Assembly (NCBI GenBank): GCA_902493345.1
Contig: CABUPM010000029.1
Location: 1-22,725 of the forward strand
DNA: 22,725 bases
Reading direction: 5' to 3'
From: an uncultured Eubacteriales bacterium
Lineage (GTDB): Bacteria; Bacillota; Clostridia; Lachnospirales; Bianqueaceae
The number at the start of each line of letters is the position of its first letter. The first letter of the stretch is position 1. The position numbers were made by a program, and so were the translations under genes. Positions 15,151 through 22,178 of the stretch are shown here, piece after piece. The notes beneath the pieces are model-generated. The model was not told where the DNA came from, searched no databases, and saw nothing but the letters and a program-made list of their open reading frames with translations.

Positions 15151-15186
15151 ATTATACCATATAAGTATTGATCCGTCAATACTTAT
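15151..15186 (-). promoter_or_regulatory. Promoter of tRNA-Leu(CAG) with a perfect inverted repeat
   Basis: On the minus strand TTGACG (15179-15174) and TATAAT (15156-15151) are 17 bp apart. An exact 11-bp inverted repeat, ATAAGTATTGA (15161-15171) and TCAATACTTAT (15176-15186) with a 4-base centre, covers the -35 and most of the spacer. The promoter is clear; the repeat is a possible operator. Confidence 0.8.
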
Positions 15187-15301
15187 CCGGTAATTTTTTA
15201 TTTTCTGCTGCAAAACCACTCCGCCGACAACACTCAAACGCTCCCTCAACAACGCTTCTTCCCGGAGAGCGTTTTCGCTGCCGCCTATTTTGATTTTTCA
15301 T

Positions 15302-15520
15302 TTATTCTGCTAACCAATCTTCAACGATATCTCTGATATGACATAGTGCTACTTCTGCCTTATTACACATCGCCACCAGCTTTTCCGCGGACGCTCTATT
15401 CGTTGTGATATCCGGAATCCTCTCTACAGGTTGACCGTTCACAAAGCCTTGAATTCCATAAGCTGTGTAGCTCACCTCTTCATTCTGTTCCTCGGTCTGC
15501 AGCACCCTATACTCGACCAT
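15302..15520 (-). CDS. Small DUF6514-type protein
   Basis: This 72-residue protein (MVEYRVLQTE...) matches my memory of DUF6514, a family of short uncharacterised proteins from Clostridia. The pattern is an N-terminal beta strand, then YTAYGIQ, then a C-terminal helix with ASAEKLVAMCNKAEVALCHIRDIVEDWLAE. There is no signal peptide or membrane segment. GAGGAGGG precedes a GTG at 15523 (7 nt) and the ATG at 15520 (10 nt); either may be used and they differ by one residue. It diverges from sigG across a 175-bp gap. Downstream, GAGCGTTT/AAACGCTC repeats (about 15237-15277) could form a hairpin but lack a T-run. Function is unknown. Confidence 0.8.
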   Translation of the reverse strand: MVEYRVLQTEEQNEEVSYTAYGIQGFVNGQPVERIPDITTNRASAEKLVAMCNKAEVALCHIRDIVEDWLAE

Positions 15521-15695
15521 CACAGTCTTCCCTCCTCTCTCGCAGTCTCAAAAAGTCTTTCTGAACTTTCCGTTTATATAACGTTTGGAGACGGAGAAAT
15601 GTAGCAGTCTGTTTCAGAAATTTACAATTTGTTCATAATATTTTCTTTGAAAACCGGCCATGCTGTCTTTTGTAAGGATCAGGAGGTAGGGATTC

Positions 15696-16466
15696 ATGAT
15701 GAACAAGGTTGAAATCTGCGGAGTCAATACCGCGAAGCTTCCGACACTTACATCCGAGGAAAAGAAAGCGCTCTTCGCGCGAATGGAACAGGGCGACGAA
15801 TCTGCCCGAGAGGAATTTATCCGCGGCAATCTCCGACTGGTGCTTCGGGTTATCCAGCGCTTTTACAACCGCGGCGAAAACGCGGACGATCTTTTTCAGG
15901 TCGGCTGTATCGGACTGATCAAATCCATCGACAATTTTGATGTCAGCCTGGGCGTACAATTCAGTACCTATGCCGTGCCGATGATCATCGGAGAAGTACG
16001 GCGCTATCTGCGCGACAACAGCCCCATGCGTGTGAGCCGCTCCCTGCGGGATACCGCTTACCGCGCGCTGCAGGTCCGAGAGGCTCTGACAAGGCAGCGC
16101 GGCCAGGAACCGACGATTGAGGAGATCGCCAAAGAACTGGAGCTGCCCAAAGAGGATGTCGTCTTTGCGCTGGACGCCATTCAGGATCCGATCTCCCTCT
16201 ATGAGCCTGTGTTCCATGACGACGGAGACGCACTCTATGTGATGGACCAGATTCGGGATGAAAAAAACACCCATGAGGACTGGCTGCAGCACATCGCTCT
16301 GGGCGAGGCCATGGAGCAGCTGGATGAACGCGAGCAAAAGATTCTGCAGCTGCGCTTCTTTAAGGGCAAAACACAGATGGAGGTCTCGGAGGAGATTCAC
16401 ATCAGTCAGGCTCAGGTCTCCCGCATTGAAAAGGCGGCTCTGAAGGAAATGCGAAAATGGCTGTAA
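15696..16466 (+). CDS. sigG: RNA polymerase sporulation sigma factor SigG
   Basis: SigG directs late gene expression in the forespore during sporulation. The 256-residue protein starts with the SigG hallmark NKVEICGVNTAKLP. Region 2 contains RGNLRLVLRVIQRFYNRGENADDLFQVGCIGLIKSI and FSTYAVPMIIGEVRRYLRD, region 3 follows with EPTIEEIAKEL, and the region 4 helix-turn-helix reads GKTQMEVSEEIHISQAQVSRIEKAAL. These point to SigG rather than SigF or SigE. Length is as expected. AGGAGG (15681-15686) precedes two ATGs at 15696 and 15699; the first is 9 nt away. Usually sigG follows spoIIGA-sigE. Here it stands alone, between a divergent DUF6514 gene and its own terminator. Confidence 0.96.
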   Translation: MMNKVEICGVNTAKLPTLTSEEKKALFARMEQGDESAREEFIRGNLRLVLRVIQRFYNRGENADDLFQVGCIGLIKSIDNFDVSLGVQFSTYAVPMIIGEVRRYLRDNSPMRVSRSLRDTAYRALQVREALTRQRGQEPTIEEIAKELELPKEDVVFALDAIQDPISLYEPVFHDDGDALYVMDQIRDEKNTHEDWLQHIALGEAMEQLDEREQKILQLRFFKGKTQMEVSEEIHISQAQVSRIEKAALKEMRKWL

Positions 16467-16467
16467 A

Positions 16468-16513
16468 AAAGTCCTTCTCCCATAGATGATCCATCCATGG
16501 GATGAAGGACTTT
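16468..16513. terminator. Bidirectional terminator between sigG and the ABC exporter
   Basis: AAAGTCCTTC plus TCCCAT (16468-16483) pairs with ATGGGA plus GAAGGACTTT (16497-16513) with one bulge. T-rich ends lie on both sides (TTTCTCTT on plus; TTTTTT on minus). It sits between two convergent genes. Confidence 0.9.
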
Positions 16514-16516
16514 CTC

Positions 16517-18367
16517 TTAATCCAATTCGGCCTTGCCGGTATAAAGTTCGTAATAACGTCCTTTCTGTGCCAGCAGCTCCTCATGGGTACCTCTCTCGAT
16601 GATGACGCCATGCTCCAATACCATAATCGCATCCGCATTGCGGACTGTAGACAATCGATGGGCAATGACAAAAGTCGTACGGGAAGCCATCAGCGCATCC
16701 ATTCCCTGTTCAATGTGCTTCTCCGTCCTGGTATCGACCGAGCTTGTCGCCTCGTCCAGTACAAGGATCGGCGCCTTGGACACGGCGGCCCGCGCGATAT
16801 TCAGCAGCTGCCGCTGGCCCTGACTGAGGTTTGCTCCGTCGCCTTCAATCATCATCTGATATCCATCGGATAGTCGGACAATGAAGTTATGGGCACTGAC
16901 CGACTTGGCCGCCTCAATGATCTCCTCATCCGTCGCGTCCAGACGGCCATATCGGATATTTTCCATAACCGTCCCCGTAAAGAGGTGCGTATCCTGCAGA
17001 ACCATCGCGATGTGGCTGCGCAGATCCTTTCTCTTATAATCATACAGGTTGATGCCGTCAATGGTGATCTCTCCCTGCTGAATATCATAGAAACGGCTGA
17101 GCAGGTTGGTCACCGTCGTCTTACCCGCGCCGGTCGATCCTACAAAAGCGATCTTCTGTCCCGGCTTGGCATACAGACTGATGTCCTTAAGGATCACTGT
17201 GTCCGGGTTATACCCAAAATACACATTTTTCAGCTGAACATAGCCCTTCATCTGATCCGCGCTAACAGCATCCGGAAGATCCTCCGGCTCCGGCTGCTCA
17301 TCCATAACCGCGAATACACGCTCCGCGCCGGCCAATGCTGAAAAGATTGTGTTGACCTGCATGGAGACCTCGTTGATCGGACGGCTGAACTGTCTGGAAT
17401 AATTGACAAATACCGAGAAGCCGCCCAGGTCGAAGCCCTGTACCACGCAGAGGATACCGCCGACGCAGGCTGTGATCGCATACGTAACCTGGCTCAGATT
17501 CCCCAGTACCGGCCCCATCAGTCCGCCGAAGAACTGCGCCCGGATCTGCTTTTCCCTCAGGTCACGGTTCAGCAGTCCAAACTCCTCTTCGCACACTTCT
17601 TCATGGCAGAACACCTTAACAACCTTCTGTCCGCTGACAGACTCCTCTACATATCCGTTTACAGCTCCCAGCGCTGCCTGCTGCGCCCGGTAAAAGCGGC
17701 GGCTCTTACCGGCGATCATCTCGCCGACCTTGGCGACAAGCGGTACAAAAACGATAGTAATCAGTGTCAGCCACAGATTCATGCTGATCATCAGCGCCAA
17801 CGTACCGATCAAGGTGATCGCTCCAGAAAAGAGCTGAATCACGGAATTGTTCATCATCTCACCGATCGCGTCCACATCATTCATAAAGCGGCTCATCAGC
17901 TCGCCGTTGCTGTGTGTATCATAATAGCGTACCGGCAGCTTCTGCAGCTTCTGAAAGAGTTCATCACGGATATTTTTCAATACGCTCTGTGATACCCAGA
18001 TCATGATCCGCTGCTGCGCGTAAGAGGCGATGATGCCGGTCAGATAGATCGCTGCCATGATCAGCAGTGAAAGGGCCAATTTGCCAAGATCCGCGCCGTC
18101 CACCAATCCATTGATGATCGGCCGCAGCATATAGGAACCCAGGAGGTTCGCTCCCGTGGAGAGCAGCACACAAACAAACGCCAATACGACAAAAAACTTA
18201 TATTTGCTTAAATACTTCAGCAGTCTGGCGATGGATGCCTTGGTATCCTTGGGCTTACCTGGGGCTATCTTGCCGCGTCCCGGACCACCCGGCCCCTTGC
18301 CTGACGACACTCCGGAGCTTTGATACTTCTTTGCCAGCTCTTCCGCTGTTCTTATCCGACGCGCCAT
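16517..18367 (-). CDS. ABC exporter half-transporter, subunit B (catalytic site Glu)
   Basis: This 616-residue protein has a basic Gly/Pro-rich N-terminal tail (1-45), six membrane helices (about 50-340) and a nucleotide-binding domain. Walker A is GSTGAGKTT (410-418), the Q-loop lies in AMVLQDTHLF, and Walker B is ILVLDEATSSVD with catalytic Glu539. The switch His is in IAHRLS. The signature is LSQGQ (514-518) rather than LSGGQ. It forms a heterodimer with the subunit encoded upstream, by analogy with BmrCD and TM287/288, and would export drugs, lipids or peptides. Its ATG overlaps the upstream stop by one base (TAATG), so translation is coupled. The substrate cannot be told from the sequence. 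Confidence 0.93.
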   Translation of the reverse strand: MARRIRTAEELAKKYQSSGVSSGKGPGGPGRGKIAPGKPKDTKASIARLLKYLSKYKFFVVLAFVCVLLSTGANLLGSYMLRPIINGLVDGADLGKLALSLLIMAAIYLTGIIASYAQQRIMIWVSQSVLKNIRDELFQKLQKLPVRYYDTHSNGELMSRFMNDVDAIGEMMNNSVIQLFSGAITLIGTLALMISMNLWLTLITIVFVPLVAKVGEMIAGKSRRFYRAQQAALGAVNGYVEESVSGQKVVKVFCHEEVCEEEFGLLNRDLREKQIRAQFFGGLMGPVLGNLSQVTYAITACVGGILCVVQGFDLGGFSVFVNYSRQFSRPINEVSMQVNTIFSALAGAERVFAVMDEQPEPEDLPDAVSADQMKGYVQLKNVYFGYNPDTVILKDISLYAKPGQKIAFVGSTGAGKTTVTNLLSRFYDIQQGEITIDGINLYDYKRKDLRSHIAMVLQDTHLFTGTVMENIRYGRLDATDEEIIEAAKSVSAHNFIVRLSDGYQMMIEGDGANLSQGQRQLLNIARAAVSKAPILVLDEATSSVDTRTEKHIEQGMDALMASRTTFVIAHRLSTVRNADAIMVLEHGVIIERGTHEELLAQKGRYYELYTGKAELD

Positions 18368-20103
18368 TATGCCTCCGCCTCCTTCCGATCCTGCTGCGAA
18401 TAGTAAATCTCCTGGTACTCTTTGTTCTGTGCCAGAAGTTCCGCATGTGTTCCCTGTCCTACGATCCGGCCTTCATCGATCACCAGAATCCGATCGGCAT
18501 CGATTACAGAACTGATCCGCTGCGCAATGATAATCTTGGTCGTGTCCTTCAGCGTTCCCTTAAAGGATTCACGGATTCGGGCCTCTGTCGCCGTATCCAC
18601 AGCGCTGGTCGAGTCGTCCAGAATCAGGATCTTCGGCCGCTTCAAAAGAGCTCTCGCGATACACAAACGCTGCTTTTGCCCACCAGAAACATTGACACCG
18701 CCCTGTCCCAGCTCCGTATTGTATCCATCCGTAAAGCCGCTGACAAAGTCATGTGCCTGCGCTGCCTGCGCCGCGCCGCGTACTTCCTCATCCGTCGCCT
18801 CCTCGTCGCCCCAGAGCAGATTCTCCTCAATGGTTCCGGAAAACAGAACATTTTTCTGCAGAACCATACCCACGCCTTCGCGCAGGTTTTCCAACGAGTA
18901 GTCCCGGACATCAACGCCGTCTACCAACACCTCGCCCTCATCGGCATCGTAAAGCCGCGGAATCAGCTGGACCAATGTCGTCTTACCGCTGCCGGTCGAG
19001 CCGATAATACCCAGCACCTCTCCGGGCTGCACATCAAAATTCAGATGATCCAGCACCCACTCCTCATGATCCTTATAGTAGCGGAAGCACACATCCTTAA
19101 ACTCCACATGTCCCTTCTGCACCTTCAGATCCTTATGGGAAGGCTTCTCATCGGTCAGATCCACCGGCTCCATCATAACCTCTTTAATCCGTTTGGAAGA
19201 AGCCATGGCACGGGAGCTTTGCAGAATGATCATAGCCACCATCATCAGAGAAGAGAGGATCTGCACCACATATGTGGTAAAGGACGTCAGGTCTCCGATC
19301 AGCATGTCGCCGACAATGACCTGCTGTCCGCCAAACCAGACAACGGTCAGTGTCGTAATATTCATAGCAAGCGTCATGATCGGCATGGTCAGCATGACCA
19401 TCCGCAGCGCTTCCAGAGAACGGCTCTTCAGGTCTTCTGTCTTATCCTCAAAACGCTTCTTCTCGTAATCTTCCCGTACGAAAGATTTGATGACACGGAC
19501 ATTGGTCAGGTTCTCCTGAATGCCTGTATTCAGCGCATCGATCTTTTTCTGCATCGTCATAAACCGCGGGAAGGCGATCTTCATCAGAATCGTGATCACG
19601 ACAATCAAAATCGGCGCGATAACCCCGATAATCATTGCGAGGCTGGCGTTAATCTGCGTCGCCATAATGACCGCGCCGATCAGCATACCTGGCGCGCGCA
19701 GCATCATAATCAGCGACATACGGGTAATATTCTGCAGCTGCGTCACATCGTTGGTCAGTCTTGTCACCAGAGAACCGGTCTGGAAATGGTCCAGATTGGC
19801 AAAAGAGAAGGTCTGCACCTTTTTATAGAGATCTTCCCGCAAATCCGCCGCGAAGCTGACCGAAGCTTTGGCCGCGAAATAGTTGCCGCCTACACCGCCG
19901 CCCATCATCATGAGAGCAACGCCCACCATTAAAAGTCCCATCTGTACAATATATCCGATATTGTCTGCCGGGACACCTATATTGATGATATTGGCCATCA
20001 AACGCGGCATCAGCACCTCGCCCACAACCTCTGTAATCATCAGAATCGGCCCTACGATAAAATACAGCAAATAGGGCTTGATATACTTAAAATAAAAGCT
20101 CAT
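18367..20103 (-). CDS. ABC exporter half-transporter, subunit A (degenerate Walker B)
   Basis: This 578-residue half-transporter has six membrane helices (about 10-300) followed by a nucleotide-binding domain. Walker A is GSTGSGKTT (368-376), the signature VSGGQ (472-476), and Walker B ILILDDSTSAVD. Position 497 is Asp where Glu normally catalyses ATP hydrolysis. Together with LSQGQ in the partner, this predicts one degenerate and one active ATP site, as in known heterodimeric exporters of the BmrCD/TM287-288 class. The ATG overlaps the marR stop by four bases (ATGA), and the stop overlaps the next gene. So marR and the two subunits form one tightly coupled operon. Substrate unknown, probably toxic compounds given the MarR partner. 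Confidence 0.93.
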   Translation of the reverse strand: MSFYFKYIKPYLLYFIVGPILMITEVVGEVLMPRLMANIINIGVPADNIGYIVQMGLLMVGVALMMMGGGVGGNYFAAKASVSFAADLREDLYKKVQTFSFANLDHFQTGSLVTRLTNDVTQLQNITRMSLIMMLRAPGMLIGAVIMATQINASLAMIIGVIAPILIVVITILMKIAFPRFMTMQKKIDALNTGIQENLTNVRVIKSFVREDYEKKRFEDKTEDLKSRSLEALRMVMLTMPIMTLAMNITTLTVVWFGGQQVIVGDMLIGDLTSFTTYVVQILSSLMMVAMIILQSSRAMASSKRIKEVMMEPVDLTDEKPSHKDLKVQKGHVEFKDVCFRYYKDHEEWVLDHLNFDVQPGEVLGIIGSTGSGKTTLVQLIPRLYDADEGEVLVDGVDVRDYSLENLREGVGMVLQKNVLFSGTIEENLLWGDEEATDEEVRGAAQAAQAHDFVSGFTDGYNTELGQGGVNVSGGQKQRLCIARALLKRPKILILDDSTSAVDTATEARIRESFKGTLKDTTKIIIAQRISSVIDADRILVIDEGRIVGQGTHAELLAQNKEYQEIYYSQQDRKEAEA

Positions 20104-20546
20104 TCTCCCTCTCCTTCTTCTTCGCAGAGCCGCTGAAGATTTTCCTGAATCCGCTGGTTGACGCCATAATAATACTCCTTGTCCTCCTGACTGAGTCCCT
20201 GATACATTGCCTCTGTCACTTCTCCAAAAATCTTATGACTCTCGCAGACGATCTGCCTGCCCTGCTCTGTCAACGTCACCTGATGGTAACGATTATCCTC
20301 CGAATCCACAACCCGCTGTATATAGCCTCCCTGTTCCAGCTTTTTCAGCGAAACTCCAACCGCAGGCTGTGAGATCTGAAAATCCTCCGCTATCTGCTTC
20401 TGAGAGCTCTGCGGATGATCGGACAGATACATCAGAATCTGATGCTGCGCCCGATGAATCCCGGTACGGTTGAGCTTTTGCTCCATCGCTTTCCGGTGCC
20501 ATCGGTGCACCTCCCGAATACTTCGATCCAGATCTCTTGCTTTCAT
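20100..20546 (-). CDS. MarR-family transcriptional regulator
   Basis: This 148-residue protein has a MarR-type winged helix-turn-helix: residues about 30-100 contain MYLSDHPQSSQKQIAEDFQISQPAVGVSLKKLEQGGYIQR, followed by the wing DSEDNRYHQVTLTEQG. C-terminal helices would form the dimer interface. MarR proteins bind palindromic operators and release on binding a small ligand. It is the first gene of the exporter operon and overlaps the next gene, so it most likely represses its own operon. The start at 20546 has AGGAG 8 nt upstream. TTAA-rich palindromes lie right at its promoter. The ligand is unknown. Confidence 0.93.
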   Translation of the reverse strand: MKARDLDRSIREVHRWHRKAMEQKLNRTGIHRAQHQILMYLSDHPQSSQKQIAEDFQISQPAVGVSLKKLEQGGYIQRVVDSEDNRYHQVTLTEQGRQIVCESHKIFGEVTEAMYQGLSQEDKEYYYGVNQRIQENLQRLCEEEGEGE

Positions 20547-20565
20547 CTCATCCTCTCCTAATAAT

Positions 20566-20619
20566 AAACGTTTTAATAGTTAACGTGTTAATTATATAGA
20601 TCATCTACGATCCTGTCAA
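20566..20619 (-). promoter_or_regulatory. Promoter and probable MarR operator of the exporter operon
   Basis: On the minus strand TTGACA (20619-20614) and TATAAT (20596-20591) are 17 bp apart. Overlapping the -10 and start region is the palindrome TTAACGTGTTAA (20580-20591). A second palindrome, AAACGTTT (20566-20573), follows before the ribosome binding site. Two symmetric TTAA/AACGTT-rich sites at the start of transcription suit autorepression by the adjacent MarR. The promoter is firm; the operator is inferred. Confidence 0.8.
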
Positions 20620-20628
20620 GTCTTTTTT

Positions 20629-20665
20629 GAAAAAACACCGGCCTGAAGTATGACCTCAGACCGGC
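20629..20665 (-). terminator. Terminator of the MATE gene
   Basis: On the minus strand GCCGGTCTGAGGT, loop CAT and ACTTCAGGCCGGT form a stem with small mismatches, followed by TTTTTT (20635-20630). It separates the MATE gene from the marR promoter, whose -35 starts about 10 bp further on. Confidence 0.88.
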
Positions 20666-20679
20666 GTTACTTGACTGTG

Positions 20680-22074
20680 TCAAATCGACACGCAGGCGTT
20701 CTGCTTTGCGGCAGTCTTTTTGTAATTGATGATAAAGTACACAATCTCCGCGATTGCTGTAATCGTCCATGAGAAAATGTACAGCAGGTACAGGGACGGA
20801 ATCGTATGGAAATAAGCGAATACTGTATAGATCCATACCACGCGGAATACGCAGGAACCCATGATCACAATGACGGTAGGCACAAAGCTCTTGCCGATAC
20901 CGCGGCTGGCTGCAATGGTGCAATCCATGAAAGCGCTGACAGCATAGGAAAAGCTCATGATCTGCGTACGCTGGAGGCCTGCCGCAATGACCGCTTCATC
21001 GTTGGCAAACAGGGATAAAAACTCTCTTCCGAACAGGAACAACGCGCCGCCGAGCAACGCACCCGCCACAAAAGAGTACGCAATGCTGATAAAGTAGCTT
21101 TTCAGCACACGGTCCCATTTACCGGCTCCCAGGTTCTGCCCCATGAAGGTCGAACACGCCGTATAAAACGCCGCCATGACGTTATAGATGATGGCGTCGG
21201 AATTGGCCGCGGCGGAATTGCCCTCGACCATGACCGAATCAAAGGAATTGACGGCTCCCTGTATAAAGAGGTTCGCGACCGCGAAAACAGCGCTCTGCAG
21301 CCCTGCCGGAATGCCCAACCCAAGAAGACGTTTCTTCTCCTGCGGATCCAGCCCTTTTTTCAGATCGCGCAGGCGGAAGGTACAATCGTCCTCCTGCTTT
21401 GCCATATGTATCAGAATGAGCGTCGCGGACACATACTGCGTGATAATACTGGCAAGCGCGACGCCTTCCTCCGCCATACCACAGACAATGACAAAGAACA
21501 GATTGAAAAGTACATTCATGATGCCGGCAATCATAAGATACACCAGAGGCCGCTTGGTATCGCCATTGGCACTGAGTACACCGTTGCCGAAGTTGAAAAT
21601 CCCGAGTGCGGGCATGCCAAGCGCATAGACTCGGAAATAGAGCACGGCGCCATCAATAAGATCGTCCTTGGTGCCGAGAAGCTCCAGCATGAATCTTGCG
21701 GACAGGAGGCACAGCACTGTAATGATGCAGCCGGTCGCAAGACAGATGACAAACGCGGTACGGATGGAAGAGGCGGTGCGTACCTTATGCTGCGCGCCGA
21801 GATGCTGCGCGACCCGGACATTGACGGCGCTTCCCATTCCAATGAGAAATCCGGTGAACAATGACACAAGGATGGTCGTGGACCCGACCGCTCCCAAAGC
21901 CTCTGCGCTTGAGAATTTACCGACGACCGCCACGTCCGCCATATTGAAGAGCACCTGCAAAAGCTGGGACAGCATAAGCGGGACGCTGAAAAGGAACATA
22001 TTTTTCCACAGAGAGCCGTCTGTCATCTGGATTTCACCCGATGCTCTCCTGACCTTGGAAGATTGTTTGGACAT
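20680..22074 (-). CDS. MATE-family multidrug efflux transporter
   Basis: This 464-residue membrane protein is a multidrug and toxic compound extrusion (MATE/NorM-DinF type) antiporter, which expels cationic drugs using Na+ or H+. It has about 12 hydrophobic helices. Family features include the N-terminal LFSVPLMLSQLLQVLFNMADVAVVGKFSSAEALGAVGSTT and, after the central loop near residue 245, the second half with GIPAGLQSAVFAVANLFIQGAVNSF and STFMGQNLGAGKWDRV. The start at 22074 has GGAGGG 7 nt upstream. It has its own promoter and terminator and so is separate from the MarR-exporter operon, though both are likely efflux units. Substrate unknown. Confidence 0.94.
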   Translation of the reverse strand: MSKQSSKVRRASGEIQMTDGSLWKNMFLFSVPLMLSQLLQVLFNMADVAVVGKFSSAEALGAVGSTTILVSLFTGFLIGMGSAVNVRVAQHLGAQHKVRTASSIRTAFVICLATGCIITVLCLLSARFMLELLGTKDDLIDGAVLYFRVYALGMPALGIFNFGNGVLSANGDTKRPLVYLMIAGIMNVLFNLFFVIVCGMAEEGVALASIITQYVSATLILIHMAKQEDDCTFRLRDLKKGLDPQEKKRLLGLGIPAGLQSAVFAVANLFIQGAVNSFDSVMVEGNSAAANSDAIIYNVMAAFYTACSTFMGQNLGAGKWDRVLKSYFISIAYSFVAGALLGGALFLFGREFLSLFANDEAVIAAGLQRTQIMSFSYAVSAFMDCTIAASRGIGKSFVPTVIVIMGSCVFRVVWIYTVFAYFHTIPSLYLLYIFSWTITAIAEIVYFIINYKKTAAKQNACVSI

Positions 22075-22106
22075 ATGGATACCCTCCGAAAATCAAATAC
22101 CATGTA

Positions 22107-22137
22107 CTTGCGGATGCAACTTAGAGTCGCACGCAAG
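22107..22137 (-). promoter_or_regulatory. Nested inverted repeat in the MATE leader
   Basis: CTTGCG (22107-22112) pairs with CGCAAG (22132-22137), and inside it TGCAAC (22115-22120) pairs with GTCGCA (22126-22131) with one G-U-type mismatch. In RNA this is a 12-bp stem-loop in the 5' leader, about 6 to 36 nt past the -10. It could be an operator or a leader structure; it has no T-run, so it is not an attenuator by itself. Confidence 0.55.
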
Positions 22138-22142
22138 AGCTT

Positions 22143-22171
22143 ATCATAGCACAGTCCGTATGAATTTTCAA
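22143..22171 (-). promoter_or_regulatory. Promoter of the MATE gene
   Basis: On the minus strand TTGAAA (22171-22166) and TATGAT (22148-22143) are 17 bp apart, with TGTGC before the -10 (extended -10). The outer edge of this promoter is 8 bp from the open frame of the relaxase fragment on the other strand. Confidence 0.75.
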
Positions 22172-22178
22172 TAGGTGA

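Noticed and set aside
15237..15277. GAGCGTTT/AAACGCTC repeats as terminator of the DUF6514 gene
   Set aside because: The stem is interrupted, the loop is long and no T-run follows; it is noted under the gene instead.
15634..15640. CATAATA as a SigF/SigG-type -10 for sigG
   Set aside because: The -10 resembles CATNNTA, but no matching GHATR -35 lies 17-18 bp upstream, so I do not call a promoter.
18235..19932. A 565-codon open frame on the plus strand opposite the exporter genes
   Set aside because: It lies wholly antisense to two well-conserved ABC subunits, reads as a His/Arg/Gln-rich protein with no recognisable domain, and has no ribosome binding site. It is a by-product of codon choice in the real genes.
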